DNA of 64,000 nt from Pseudoselenomonas ruminis (lineage in GTDB: Bacteria; Bacillota; Negativicutes; Selenomonadales; Selenomonadaceae). Positions 25,989 through 34,732 of the stretch are shown here, piece after piece. The notes beneath the pieces were generated by a model. The model saw only the letters and a program-made list of their open reading frames with translations. It searched no databases and was not told where the DNA came from. The stretch lies in contig NZ_VTOY01000006.1 of NCBI RefSeq assembly GCF_008271295.1, forward strand, positions 1 through 64,000. The letters run 5' to 3'. The translations under genes and the position numbers were made by a program. Positions within the stretch are counted from its first letter, which is position 1, and the number at the start of each line of letters is the position of its first letter.

Positions 25989-27125
25989 TTATTTTATGGA
26001 GTTCAAACGGTCAGCCAGCGTCTGTGCCGATTCGTCTTCGGAATTGGTCGTCATTATTGCCTGGCTGCCCATCATGACCGTATTGCCGTTTACCGTTACG
26101 GCATTGTTGTTCTGGCCGTCATGATAGGCGCGGGCCAGATTGCCCATGACCAGATACGAACGCTCTTCCGAGCTGATATTCTCCTGGGCTGCCGGCATGA
26201 CGAATTTCTTGCCGTTCACGAAGACATCGCCGTTCTTGGCCGTGACATGTTTGCCGCTGTACGCCTCGAGTTTCTTGACATAATTGTCGCGGCGGGCAGC
26301 ATGGTTCGGATGATCCGACGGATTGAACCACATATTCATACCCTTCTGGGTATTATCGCCATACTCCTCGAGCATACGCTGCCAGACAGCCGCACCGGCA
26401 CCGAGATTGTAGTTGGTATGCGTCATGTATTCCCAGGAAAGGTTATCGGCTTCCCACTCACGGCCCTTATCCGAATGTGCCATGCTGATATTCATGCCCA
26501 TTTTGCAAATGGTATCGGTGAGCTGGTTGCCGCCCAGGGACTGGGAGGCAATCTGGGCCAGCAACTGTTTATCCGCCGACTTCAAAACACTCTTGGCCGT
26601 ATGATCTTTCTGTCCATGGCCCATCTCATGGCCAACGACGAAGGCCAGCTCATCGTCACAGGAAACGCGCTCAAACGCCCCGCGGTTAACCGACATGACA
26701 TGGCCCATGCCGCAGAACGCATTGAAGTTCTTATCCGGATTCAGGAAATAACGGTACGGTTTGTCATCGATGGAGGAATCCACCTGGCGGATGGCAGAGG
26801 TCATCACCTGCATCATATTCGTCAGCCGCCGATTCATAGCCGGATCGTTGTCGACACCATACTGCTGCTGGAACGAATTGAGCAAGTAGCTGCGCCCCTC
26901 ATCCGTCGAATTCAGCACATCAATCTCAGAGCTGAGCTTCGACTTGGCCTCAGCATACTGCTGCCCCATTTTGGCGATTCCCTCCAGGCCGCCCAAATTC
27001 CCCAAATTTCCCAAGGAAAATGCCTCGGCCGTAGCCGGCTGCTGGGCAATCATGCTGAACCCCGTAAAGGACGTTGCCAGTACCACTGCCATCATGGTTT
27101 TTTTCGATGCTTTTTTCCAATCCAT
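25989..27125 (-). CDS. Exported M48-family zinc metalloprotease
   Basis: The 378-aa protein has a signal peptide (about 1-34, ending ATAEA) and an M48 peptidase domain. The zinc-binding motif HEMGH is at 166-170 in AFVVGHEMGHGQKDH, and the third ligand is probably E223 in GREWEADNL. A C-terminal extension (about 280-378) is not part of the core protease. Cell location is periplasmic or envelope, and the role is probably quality control of envelope proteins. GGAGG precedes the ATG. The gene is monocistronic. Confidence 0.88.
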   Translation of the reverse strand: MDWKKASKKTMMAVVLATSFTGFSMIAQQPATAEAFSLGNLGNLGGLEGIAKMGQQYAEAKSKLSSEIDVLNSTDEGRSYLLNSFQQQYGVDNDPAMNRRLTNMMQVMTSAIRQVDSSIDDKPYRYFLNPDKNFNAFCGMGHVMSVNRGAFERVSCDDELAFVVGHEMGHGQKDHTAKSVLKSADKQLLAQIASQSLGGNQLTDTICKMGMNISMAHSDKGREWEADNLSWEYMTHTNYNLGAGAAVWQRMLEEYGDNTQKGMNMWFNPSDHPNHAARRDNYVKKLEAYSGKHVTAKNGDVFVNGKKFVMPAAQENISSEERSYLVMGNLARAYHDGQNNNAVTVNGNTVMMGSQAIMTTNSEDESAQTLADRLNSIK

Positions 27126-27220
27126 TAGAATTCCTCCATCTTTAATCCCTTTATAATAATCCTAAGCCCATTATAGCGAACTTATCCCATAGGTCAACCA
27201 AAAAATAGCAATTTTGATAA

Positions 27221-27251
27221 AAAAATCCCAGCCGCTGGCAAACGACTGGGA
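27221..27251 (-). terminator. Terminator of the sulfhydrylase gene
   Basis: TCCCAGCCG (27226-27234) pairs with CGACTGGGA (27243-27251) with one mismatch; the minus strand continues with five T. Confidence 0.75.
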
Positions 27252-27273
27252 CTTTAGGGGTAATGAATGAAAT

Positions 27274-28569
27274 TTAATCGATAGCTTTAAACGCCTGGTC
27301 GAGGTCATACAGAATATCATCGATATGCTCGGTACCGATGGAGAGTCGAATCGTGGAGCGGGTGATGCCCGAAGCAGCCAGCTCCTCATCGTTCATCTGG
27401 CTGTGGGTCGTCGTTGCCGGATGGATGACGAGCGACTTCACATCGGCTACGTTAGCCAGCAGGCTGAATACCTGCAGGTGGTTGATGAATTTCTCCGCAG
27501 CTTTTTCGCCGCCGGCGATTTCAAACGTGAAGATGGAAATACCACCGTTCGGGAAGTATTTTTTGTAGAGCTCATGATCCGGATGATCGGCCTGAGCCGG
27601 ATGATTTACCTTCGTGACCTTCGGATTCTTGGCCAGGTAATCCACGACTTTCAGGGCATTCTCGACATGGCGCTCAACGCGCAGCGACAGCGTCTCCGTG
27701 CCCTGCAGCAGCAGGAACGCGTTGAACGGCGAAAGCGTTGCGCCCTCATCGCGCAGGATAAGCGTGCGGACATAGGTGGCAAAGGCAGCCGCACCGACGT
27801 CTTTGGCAAAGCTGATGCCATGATAGCTTTCGTTCGGCTCAACAAACTGCGGGAATTTGCCCGAAGCAATCCAGTCAAACTTGCCGCTGTCGACGATTAC
27901 GCCGCCGAGCGTCGTGCCATGGCCGCCGATGAATTTCGTTGCCGAATGAACGACGATGTCGGCACCATAATCGAACGGACGAAGCTGATACGGAGTAGCA
28001 AACGTGCTGTCAACGACCAGCGGAATGTTGTGCTTATGCGCAATGGCAGCCACAGCCTCGATATCGATGAGGTTGGCATTCGGATTGCCGATGGACTCGA
28101 TATAGACAGCGCGCGTATTTTCCTTGATTGCTTCTTCAAATACCTCAATTCCTTTGGTCGGGTCAACAAACGTCGTCTCGATACCGTAGTTCGGGAAAGT
28201 ATGTTCAAAGAGGTTGTACGTACCGCCGTAAATCGTCGTAGCAGCGACGATGTGCTGGCCGGAATGAACCAGTGCCTCAAGCGTATAGGTAACAGCTGCT
28301 GCACCAGATGCCAAAGCCACAGCAGCTACGCCGCCTTCCAGAGCAGCGATGCGCTTAGCAAAAACATCCTCGGTCGGATTCGTCAGACGGCCGTAAACAT
28401 AACCGGCATCTTTCAGGGCAAAGCGGTCAGCGGCATGCTGGAAATCGTGGAAAACGAAAGACGTCGACTGATAAATAGGAACCGCACGGGCATCCGTCGT
28501 CGGGTCAGCCTGCTCCTGACCAACATGAAGCTGCAACGTTTCAAAATGATATTTTCTCTCTTCACTCAT
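27274..28569 (-). CDS. metY: O-acetylhomoserine aminocarboxypropyltransferase
   Basis: The 431-aa PLP enzyme makes homocysteine directly from O-acetylhomoserine and sulfide on the way to methionine. The PLP lysine is K212 in HSATKFIGGHG. YGRLTNPT, ALASGAAAVTYTL and GNPNANLIDI are the usual fold-type I Cys/Met-metabolism landmarks. Length matches MetY (about 430) and exceeds cystathionine gamma-synthase (about 380). ATG at 28569 (AGAGG upstream) is preferred over an upstream start. Its promoter and operator copy those of cysK, which indicates shared control by sulfur or cysteine status. Confidence 0.93.
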   Translation of the reverse strand: MSEERKYHFETLQLHVGQEQADPTTDARAVPIYQSTSFVFHDFQHAADRFALKDAGYVYGRLTNPTEDVFAKRIAALEGGVAAVALASGAAAVTYTLEALVHSGQHIVAATTIYGGTYNLFEHTFPNYGIETTFVDPTKGIEVFEEAIKENTRAVYIESIGNPNANLIDIEAVAAIAHKHNIPLVVDSTFATPYQLRPFDYGADIVVHSATKFIGGHGTTLGGVIVDSGKFDWIASGKFPQFVEPNESYHGISFAKDVGAAAFATYVRTLILRDEGATLSPFNAFLLLQGTETLSLRVERHVENALKVVDYLAKNPKVTKVNHPAQADHPDHELYKKYFPNGGISIFTFEIAGGEKAAEKFINHLQVFSLLANVADVKSLVIHPATTTHSQMNDEELAASGITRSTIRLSIGTEHIDDILYDLDQAFKAID

Positions 28570-28603
28570 GATGATAACCTCTTTTCGCAATTAACATTTT
28601 CGT

Positions 28604-28657
28604 AAACATATCTGATTAATATGTTTACATTATATCTGTAACATTGTTAAGTGTCAA
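28604..28657 (-). promoter_or_regulatory. metY promoter with shared sulfur operator
   Basis: On the minus strand TTGACA (28652-28657), 17 bases, then consensus TATAAT (28629-28634). The 27-bp site at 28604-28630 matches 26 of 27 bases of the cysK operator at 1044-1070 and sits in the same position relative to the -10. The strand and spacing are also the same. Confidence 0.85.
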
Positions 28658-28672
28658 TACTTTTTTGTAAAA

Positions 28673-28712
28673 AAATAACAGGATTTAGCCCTTTTTGTGC
28701 CAAATCCTGTTT
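28673..28712 (-). terminator. Terminator of the 200-aa exported protein gene
   Basis: AACAGGATTT (28677-28686) pairs with AAATCCTGTT (28702-28711); the minus strand continues with ATTTTTTTAC. Confidence 0.8.
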
Positions 28713-28716
28713 CTCC

Positions 28717-29319
28717 TCATTTAACATTCGTTTTCCATTTCCAGACCCGGTCATGGATGGCGGCATCGCGGAGCGCGTCATCCATCGCCTCCCGGGCCAG
28801 CTGTGATACCTCGCCGGCGGCGGAATATTCGTCATCGAACCGCCGCGACGTCCCCTTGCGGAAAACCTCATCGCTCTGGCGGTCATACCCGACAATCTGT
28901 ACAGCGGCATAGCTGTGCAGCAGCAGCCCGCGGTCCCAGCGAAAACTCATGCGCGTATACTGCTCATAGCCGGTCAGTATCGGCAGCACGACCAAGTCCG
29001 CCTGCAATTTTTCGGCCAGCGGCTTTACGATATCTTTAGCCTTGACTCGTTTTCCCGCTGCCGCGGTGATTTGTTCCCAGGCTTTCAGACACTCGCGCTC
29101 GGGAATGTATTCCACGGCCTTCAATGTGCCATTGAGCGGCACATGCAGGCTTCTGTCCACCTGTTTTTCCAGACTATCCCGCACATTCTGGGAAGGAACC
29201 ATATAGCTTTCGATTTTCAGCGGCAGCTGAGCCACCCGCAAAGGAACCCGCTCAGCCGCACTGACCTGCGCTGCCCAAAGCAGCAGCACGGTCAGAGCCA
29301 GTCCAATTATCCGTCGCAT
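28717..29319 (-). CDS. Exported hypothetical protein
   Basis: The 200-aa protein has a signal peptide (MRRIIGLALTVLLLWAAQVSA, cleavage near 21) and a soluble mature part. The stretch VKAKDIVKPLAEKLQADLVVLPILTGYEQ and the later SYAAVQIVGYDRQSDEVFRKGTSR resemble periplasmic proteins that bind or sense ligands at a CsgG- or TolB-like fold, but I cannot name a family. GGAGGGG precedes the ATG. It is followed by its own terminator and lies between yitT and metY on the same strand. Confidence 0.7.
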   Translation of the reverse strand: MRRIIGLALTVLLLWAAQVSAAERVPLRVAQLPLKIESYMVPSQNVRDSLEKQVDRSLHVPLNGTLKAVEYIPERECLKAWEQITAAAGKRVKAKDIVKPLAEKLQADLVVLPILTGYEQYTRMSFRWDRGLLLHSYAAVQIVGYDRQSDEVFRKGTSRRFDDEYSAAGEVSQLAREAMDDALRDAAIHDRVWKWKTNVK

Positions 29320-29360
29320 AGAATCCCCTCCTTTAGCAACATGTACCGCGCATAAACGCG

Positions 29361-30236
29361 TTAATGAATGGCCTTTTTCTTAAACCGCCCGCCGACGATG
29401 TCATGAACGACATTTATCGTGACAAAGGCGCTCTCATCCTTTTCGAGTACGATTTCCTTGAGTTTATCTACCTCCAAGCGCGTAACGACGCAGTAGAGCA
29501 CTTCCTTGCTCTCCCCCGTATAACCGCCAGCGCCATGCAACAGTGTTACGCCGCGCCCGAGGCGGTCATTGAGTGCTGACGTAATCTCCTCATGCTCATT
29601 GGTGACAATCATGACCGCATAGGATTCATCAAGGCCCTTGATGACCACATCAATCATCTTGGAAATGACGAAATAAGCGACCAGCGAATACATTGCCTTA
29701 TCCCAGCCATAGAGCAGCCCCGCCGCCGACAGGATAAACAGGTTGATGAACATGACGACTTCGCCGACCGAGAAAACCGATTTCTTATCCATGATAATCG
29801 CCACGATTTCCGTGCCGTCAAGACTGCCGCCCGCGCGGATGATAAGACCAACGCCGAGGCCGTCGACAATGCCGCCGAAGATAGCCGCCAGGAACGGGTC
29901 ATCGGTAACTTTCGGAAACGAGCCAAAGACAAACGACCAAAGCGAGAGCAGGCAGATAGCAATCAAGGTAGCGATAGCAAAATTCTTGCCTATCTGTTTA
30001 TATCCTAAATATAGGAACGGCAAATTCAATAGTACCAGAAAGATACCCAGTGACATTCCCGTAATCGAACTCATCATGATGGAAATACCGACAACGCCAC
30101 CATCGATAACCTCATTGGGAATCAGGAACAATTCCAAACCTATGGCGGCAATGATAGCACCAACTAAAATCGTCAGGTATTTCTTTATGTAAAACGATTT
30201 TGGCCGATGCTGAACTATTTTTTTCTTTTTTTCCAT
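29361..30236 (-). CDS. YitT family membrane protein (DUF161/DUF2179)
   Basis: The 291-aa protein begins with a basic stretch, followed by five or six membrane segments (about 22-200) with the family motif FLIPNEVIDGGVVGISIM and a repeated GGSLDGTEIVA. A soluble C-terminal DUF2179 domain ends in VNVVHDIVGGRFKK-like sequence. ATG at 30236 has GGGAG upstream; the longer frame upstream is discounted. Function in this family is unknown. A -10-like TATAAT lies at 30265-30270 on the minus strand. Confidence 0.88.
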   Translation of the reverse strand: MEKKKKIVQHRPKSFYIKKYLTILVGAIIAAIGLELFLIPNEVIDGGVVGISIMMSSITGMSLGIFLVLLNLPFLYLGYKQIGKNFAIATLIAICLLSLWSFVFGSFPKVTDDPFLAAIFGGIVDGLGVGLIIRAGGSLDGTEIVAIIMDKKSVFSVGEVVMFINLFILSAAGLLYGWDKAMYSLVAYFVISKMIDVVIKGLDESYAVMIVTNEHEEITSALNDRLGRGVTLLHGAGGYTGESKEVLYCVVTRLEVDKLKEIVLEKDESAFVTINVVHDIVGGRFKKKAIH

Positions 30237-30546
30237 AGATTCACACTCCCATGTTTTTTCTTCTATTATAACCCAATTTTTCCCATTTGACTGTAAGGAA
30301 AATAACTTCCGTAACATTTCCCGGGAAAATAGCCTCCATTTTCTGACATTTGATAACCAACTTGTCGCTTTTTGTGAACTTTTATTTTTGTATAATTCGT
30401 GACTTTGGTCAACTATTATCGTTTCGTCCTGTCTTTTACCATATCACCCGATTCTTTATAATTTTTCTTGCATGGTTATTCGTGGTTTTGATTGACTTTG
30501 ACAGACTTTAGTTGTATGATGTAGTAAATAAGGAGTGATAGCCAAC
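30237..30546. other. Intergenic region between divergent yitT and fruR
   Basis: This 310-bp AT-rich spacer has no credible gene. It holds a minus-strand TATAAT (30265-30270) for yitT and the plus-strand fru promoter at its far end. The middle part shows no strong hairpin. Confidence 0.6.
30492..30520 (+). promoter_or_regulatory. Promoter of the fructose operon
   Basis: TTGACT (30492-30497), a 17-base spacer, then TATGAT (30515-30520). Tandem repeats of the form TTGAYT/TTGACA around the -35 (30488-30506) are typical of DeoR-family binding sites, so FruR may autorepress here. Confidence 0.65.
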
Positions 30547-31296
30547 ATGCTTACGGAAGAACGCTATGCGACGATTCTCCGCATTCTCGAAGAAAAAAAG
30601 GCTGTTACCGTATTGGACCTCACCAAAGCACTCGATGCTTCGGAATCCACTGTCCGCCGTGACCTTACCGCGCTGCACAAAAGCGGCCGCCTCTATAAGG
30701 TTTACGGTGGTGCTACTTCTATCGACAACAATTACAGTTCGGCAGAAGAGGATATGAAGACCAAGCGCGACCTTTTCCCGGAAGAAAAGATTGCCATTGC
30801 CCGCAAGGCAGCCAGTCTCATTAAGCGCAAGGATTTCGTCTATATCGATGCTGGTTCTACGACGCTCCGGATGATTGACTTCATAACGGAAACCAGTGCC
30901 GTATATGTGACCAATGGCCTTCCCCATGCATCACGCTTATCGGCTAAAGGTTTCAAGGTATTCATCCTCGGCGGCGAACTCAAGGCCGTCACGGAAGCCG
31001 TTGTCGGAACAGAGGCACTCAACAACCTCCGTTCCTATAACTTCACTAAGGGCTTCTTTGGCACGAACGGTATCAGCACCAAATCCGGATTTTCGACTCC
31101 GGATTCCAGCGAGGGCATCATAAAGGGAGCGGCCCTTTCCCGCTGCACCCATGCCTTCGTTCTGGCCGACCGGTCAAAATTCAACAAGATTTCACCGATT
31201 ACCTTTGCGAACATTTCCAGTGCTTCCATCATCACCGGACGCCTGGAGGATAAGAAATATCGGGACTACACTACTATCATTGAGGGGGATTTATAA
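30547..31296 (+). CDS. fruR: DeoR-family fructose operon repressor
   Basis: The 249-aa regulator has an N-terminal DeoR helix-turn-helix (LTEERYATILRILEEKKAVTVLDLTKALDASESTVRRDLTALH) and a C-terminal sugar-phosphate sensor domain with DAGSTTLRMID, GGELK and FGTNGISTKSGFSTPDSSE. It likely senses fructose 1-phosphate and represses the operon. ATG at 30547 is used because a GTG four codons earlier overlaps the AAGGAG ribosome-binding site. The next gene, fruK, starts four bases after its stop, so the regulator is the first gene of the operon it controls. Confidence 0.93.
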   Translation: MLTEERYATILRILEEKKAVTVLDLTKALDASESTVRRDLTALHKSGRLYKVYGGATSIDNNYSSAEEDMKTKRDLFPEEKIAIARKAASLIKRKDFVYIDAGSTTLRMIDFITETSAVYVTNGLPHASRLSAKGFKVFILGGELKAVTEAVVGTEALNNLRSYNFTKGFFGTNGISTKSGFSTPDSSEGIIKGAALSRCTHAFVLADRSKFNKISPITFANISSASIITGRLEDKKYRDYTTIIEGDL

Positions 31297-31299
31297 CTC

Positions 31300-32208
31300 A
31301 TGATTTATACGGTTACTTTTAATCCGTCACTGGATTACATCGTCCGCATGGACAAATTCACCGCTGGTGCCATCAACCGCGTAAACTACGAACAGGTTTT
31401 AGCTGGTGGCAAGGGCATCAACGTATCCATCGTGCTCAAGAACCTCGGTCACGAGAGCACGGCCCTGGGCTTCCTCGCCGGTTTCACGGGTGAGGAAATC
31501 AAGGATCAGCTCAAGGGCTTCGGCGTAAAGAGCGACTTCGTTCAGCTCGAGAAGGGCTTCTCACGCATCAACGTCAAGGCCAAAGCAGACTGCGAGACCG
31601 AAATCAACGGTCAGGGACCGGATATCAGCGAAGCAAAACGCGAAGAACTGTTCGCCCAGCTCGACAAACTGCAGGAGGGCGACACGCTGGTACTGGCTGG
31701 CTCGATTCCCAAGACGCTGCCGGATGACATTTATCAGAAAATCATGGCCCGCCTTGACGGCAAGGGCATCCGCATCGTCGTCGATGCCGAGAAGAACCTG
31801 CTCTTAAACGTCCTGCAGTATCATCCGTTCCTCATCAAACCGAACAACCACGAACTCGGTGACATGTTCGGCGTGAAACTCACGACGGATGAAGAGATTA
31901 TCACCTACGCCAAGAAACTGCAGGAAAAAGGTGCGCAGAACGTACTGATTTCCATGGCCGGCGACGGCGCTATCCTGCTGACGGCAGAAGGCAAGTCCTA
32001 CAAGTGCCCGGCCCCGAAAGGCAAACTCATCAACTCCGTCGGCGCTGGCGACTCCATGGTAGCAGGTTTCATCACGGGCTACATGGAATCGGAGGGCGAC
32101 TTCGAAAAAGCCTTCCACATGGGTGTTGCCACCGGTTCCGCTTCCGCTTTCAGCGAAAATCTCGCTACGCGTCCGGAAGTTGAAGCACTCCTCAAAACCA
32201 TCGCATAA
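31300..32208 (+). CDS. fruK: 1-phosphofructokinase
   Basis: The 302-aa PfkB-family kinase phosphorylates fructose 1-phosphate to fructose 1,6-bisphosphate in the cytoplasm. Start MIYTVTFNPSLDYIVRMD, the substrate loop AGGKGINVS and the C-terminal nucleotide and catalytic motif SVGAGDSMVAGF are diagnostic; the base is the Asp in GAGDS. Length is standard. It sits between fruR and the fructose PTS gene, the usual Firmicute order, and shares their transcript. Confidence 0.95.
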   Translation: MIYTVTFNPSLDYIVRMDKFTAGAINRVNYEQVLAGGKGINVSIVLKNLGHESTALGFLAGFTGEEIKDQLKGFGVKSDFVQLEKGFSRINVKAKADCETEINGQGPDISEAKREELFAQLDKLQEGDTLVLAGSIPKTLPDDIYQKIMARLDGKGIRIVVDAEKNLLLNVLQYHPFLIKPNNHELGDMFGVKLTTDEEIITYAKKLQEKGAQNVLISMAGDGAILLTAEGKSYKCPAPKGKLINSVGAGDSMVAGFITGYMESEGDFEKAFHMGVATGSASAFSENLATRPEVEALLKTIA

Positions 32209-32249
32209 CCATAGTTATCATAAATACTTTATACAAAGGAGAGAATATA

Positions 32250-34145
32250 ATGCGAATTACGGATTTGCTCAAGAGCGACAGCATCCTGCTGGGTGCAGCT
32301 CCGGCTGACAAAGCCGCTGCAATCAATCAGCTGGCTGACCTCATGGAGGCCGGCGGCAACCTTTCCGACAAGGAACAGTACACGAAGGATGTATTTACCC
32401 GTGAGGCTTCGGGTACTACCGGTCTTGGTGATGGTATCGCCACGCCGCATGCCAAGAGTGCTGGCGTTAAGGCAGCTGGTCTGGCTGCTATGACGGTTCC
32501 GGCTGGCATGGACTTCGAATCCATGGACGGCAACCCGAGCCGCCTGTTCTTCATGATTGCCGCTCCGGATTCCGCGAACGATGAGCATCTGGCCATCCTG
32601 TCCAAACTCGCTACGATGATTATGGACCCGGATTTCAAAGAGGCACTGATTGCCGCTAAGACGAAGGAAGAATTCCTTAAGCTCGTCGACGACAAAGAAG
32701 ACGGCAACTTCGTCGCTCCGGCTGCTGCTGAGGAAGAAGAGGCAGCTCCGGTATCCGACCACATCCAGGTCCTCGCTGTTACGGCCTGCCCGACGGGTAT
32801 CGCCCACACGTTCATGGCTGCTGAGAGCCTCGAACAGCATGCAAAAAAACGCGGCATCAGCATCAAAGTTGAAACCAACGGCTCCGGCGGTGCGAAAAAC
32901 GTCCTGACCGACGAGGAAATCGCTGCTGCTGACGGCATCATCGTCGCTGCCGACAAAAACGTCGCTATGGCCCGCTTCGCTGGCAAGCGCGTCGTCATCA
33001 CGAAGGTTGCTGACGGCATCAACAAAGCGGACGAGCTCCTCGACCGCGCACTTTCCGGCAATGCTCCGGTATACCAGGCTAACGGCTCCGATGCAGCCGA
33101 AGGCGCTGCTGACGTCGCTGGTGAGAGCCTCGGCCGTCAGATTTACAAGCACCTCATGAACGGTGTCAGCCACATGCTGCCGTTCGTTGTTGGCGGCGGT
33201 ATCCTTATCGCTCTTGCCTTCCTGCTCGATGATTACTCCATCGACCCGAAAAACTTCGGCTCCAACACGCCGGTTGCGAAATTCTTCAAAGATATCGGTG
33301 GCGCAGCCTTCGGCTTCATGCTGCCGGTTCTCGCTGGTTTCATCTCCATGTCGATTGCTGACCGCCCGGGTCTTGCTGTCGGTTTCGTCGGCGGCGCTCT
33401 GGCTGGCACGACGGGTTCCGGCTTCCTCGGCGCTCTCGTCGCTGGTTTCGTCGGCGGTTATGCTGTAAACTTCCTCAAGAAAGCCTTCAGCTGCCTGCCG
33501 GAATCCCTCGACGGCATCAAGCCGGTTCTGCTCTATCCGTTCTTCGGTATCCTAATTATCGGCGTCATCAGCATGTTCATCATCGCTCCGCCGGTCGGTG
33601 CCCTGAACACCTGGATGGTCGATACGCTCAAGAACATGGACCCGAATGCCCGCATCCTGCTCGGTATCGTCATGGGCGGTATGATGGCTGTTGACATGGG
33701 CGGCCCAATCAACAAAGCTGCTTACGTTACGGGTACTGGCCTGCTGGCTTCCGGCGAGTTCCACGTCATGGCTGCTGTCATGGCCGGTGGTATGGTTCCG
33801 CCGCTCGCTATCGCCCTCTGCACGACGTTCTTCAAGAACCGCTTCACCGAAAGCGAGCGCAAAGCTGGCGTAACGAACTACGTCATGGGCCTCTCCTTCA
33901 TCACGGAGGGTGCTATCCCGTTCGCAGCTGGTGACCCGCTGCGCGTCATCCCGTCCATGGTTCTCGGTTCCGCTACGGCTGGTGCCCTGACGATGGCCTT
34001 TGACTGCACGCTGCGTGCTCCGCACGGCGGTATCTTCGTCGTTCCGACGATTGGCAACCCGGTCATGTACCTCGTGGCAATCATTGTCGGCGCTATCGTT
34101 GGCTGTGCTGTACTTTCCGTACTCAAGAAACCAATCAAAGACTAA
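32250..34145 (+). CDS. fruA: PTS fructose transporter subunit IIABC
   Basis: The 631-aa permease takes up fructose and releases fructose 1-phosphate. The IIA domain (1-148) has the phosphohistidine H67 in GIATPHAKS. The IIB domain (about 170-270) has the phosphocysteine C180 in VTACPTGIAHTF. The IIC domain (about 290-631) has about ten membrane segments and the GGGILIALAFL and MGGPINKAAY motifs. Linkers rich in Ala and Glu (about 153-168) join IIA and IIB. GGAGAGA precedes the ATG. A strong terminator closes the operon. Confidence 0.96.
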   Translation: MRITDLLKSDSILLGAAPADKAAAINQLADLMEAGGNLSDKEQYTKDVFTREASGTTGLGDGIATPHAKSAGVKAAGLAAMTVPAGMDFESMDGNPSRLFFMIAAPDSANDEHLAILSKLATMIMDPDFKEALIAAKTKEEFLKLVDDKEDGNFVAPAAAEEEEAAPVSDHIQVLAVTACPTGIAHTFMAAESLEQHAKKRGISIKVETNGSGGAKNVLTDEEIAAADGIIVAADKNVAMARFAGKRVVITKVADGINKADELLDRALSGNAPVYQANGSDAAEGAADVAGESLGRQIYKHLMNGVSHMLPFVVGGGILIALAFLLDDYSIDPKNFGSNTPVAKFFKDIGGAAFGFMLPVLAGFISMSIADRPGLAVGFVGGALAGTTGSGFLGALVAGFVGGYAVNFLKKAFSCLPESLDGIKPVLLYPFFGILIIGVISMFIIAPPVGALNTWMVDTLKNMDPNARILLGIVMGGMMAVDMGGPINKAAYVTGTGLLASGEFHVMAAVMAGGMVPPLAIALCTTFFKNRFTESERKAGVTNYVMGLSFITEGAIPFAAGDPLRVIPSMVLGSATAGALTMAFDCTLRAPHGGIFVVPTIGNPVMYLVAIIVGAIVGCAVLSVLKKPIKD

Positions 34146-34152
34146 GTAATAT

Positions 34153-34192
34153 AAAAAATGCTCGTTGGCAAAACGCCAACGAGCATTTTTTA
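34153..34192 (+). terminator. Terminator of the fructose operon
   Basis: AAAATGCTCGTTGGC and GCCAACGAGCATTTT form a perfect stem with loop AAAAC, followed by TTATT. Confidence 0.92.
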
Positions 34193-34204
34193 TTGCATTA
34201 ACAC

Positions 34205-34681
34205 TTAGAAACCACCGAATAGATACATGGTACTGGTATTTTTGATATTCTGCACAATCAATCCCTGCAGCGCCGTCTGTATCGTCTTACCGGCCGCCTG
34301 GGCTGCCTCCGTATCGATATTGCCATTTAACACACCGCTCATATTGAGATGATTGAGCCAGGCGATATTCTTCGTGATTTCCGTCAGATTCTGCTGGTTG
34401 ATACTGCGCTGCTGGCGCTGGACATAGTTCCGGAGGTATTTGTTGGCCTTTGTGCGGTCCGACCAGAAGCTGTCCGCCAGGGACAACTTATACTGCGCCA
34501 AATCCACCGCATCCAAGGTCTCCTTCCACTCCTGCTGCTCCTTTTTAACCTGCGCCCAGACATCCGCAAAGGATTCCTGGCCCGCGTTTGAAGCAGCACT
34601 ACCGCGCTCCGCCGCAGTGCTTTTCCTGGCCGCCAGCGCCTGCAAGGACGCCAGCACATCCATACTGTTATTCACGCCCAT
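34205..34681 (-). CDS. Hypothetical 158-aa protein
   Basis: The protein is predicted largely helical and polar: MGVNNSMDVLASLQALAARK, then a charged central part (DVWAQVKKEQQEWKETLDAVD) and a C-terminal region ending VQNIKNTSTMYLFGGF. Gln and Asn are abundant (YVQRQQRSINQQNLTEITKN). No signal peptide, membrane segment or known motif is visible. AAAGGATGG precedes the ATG. It is the last gene in a minus-strand run with the deaminase-like and mgtC genes, 51 bases apart, so it may share their transcript. Confidence 0.6.
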   Translation of the reverse strand: MGVNNSMDVLASLQALAARKSTAAERGSAASNAGQESFADVWAQVKKEQQEWKETLDAVDLAQYKLSLADSFWSDRTKANKYLRNYVQRQQRSINQQNLTEITKNIAWLNHLNMSGVLNGNIDTEAAQAAGKTIQTALQGLIVQNIKNTSTMYLFGGF

Positions 34682-34732
34682 TACGCACCATCCTTTCTCT
34701 TACCTATACTATCGAAAGAATGGAGCAAAAGC

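Noticed and set aside
26413-26604. Small plus-strand frames inside the M48 protease gene
   Set aside because: They are shadows of the protease coding sequence without start signals.
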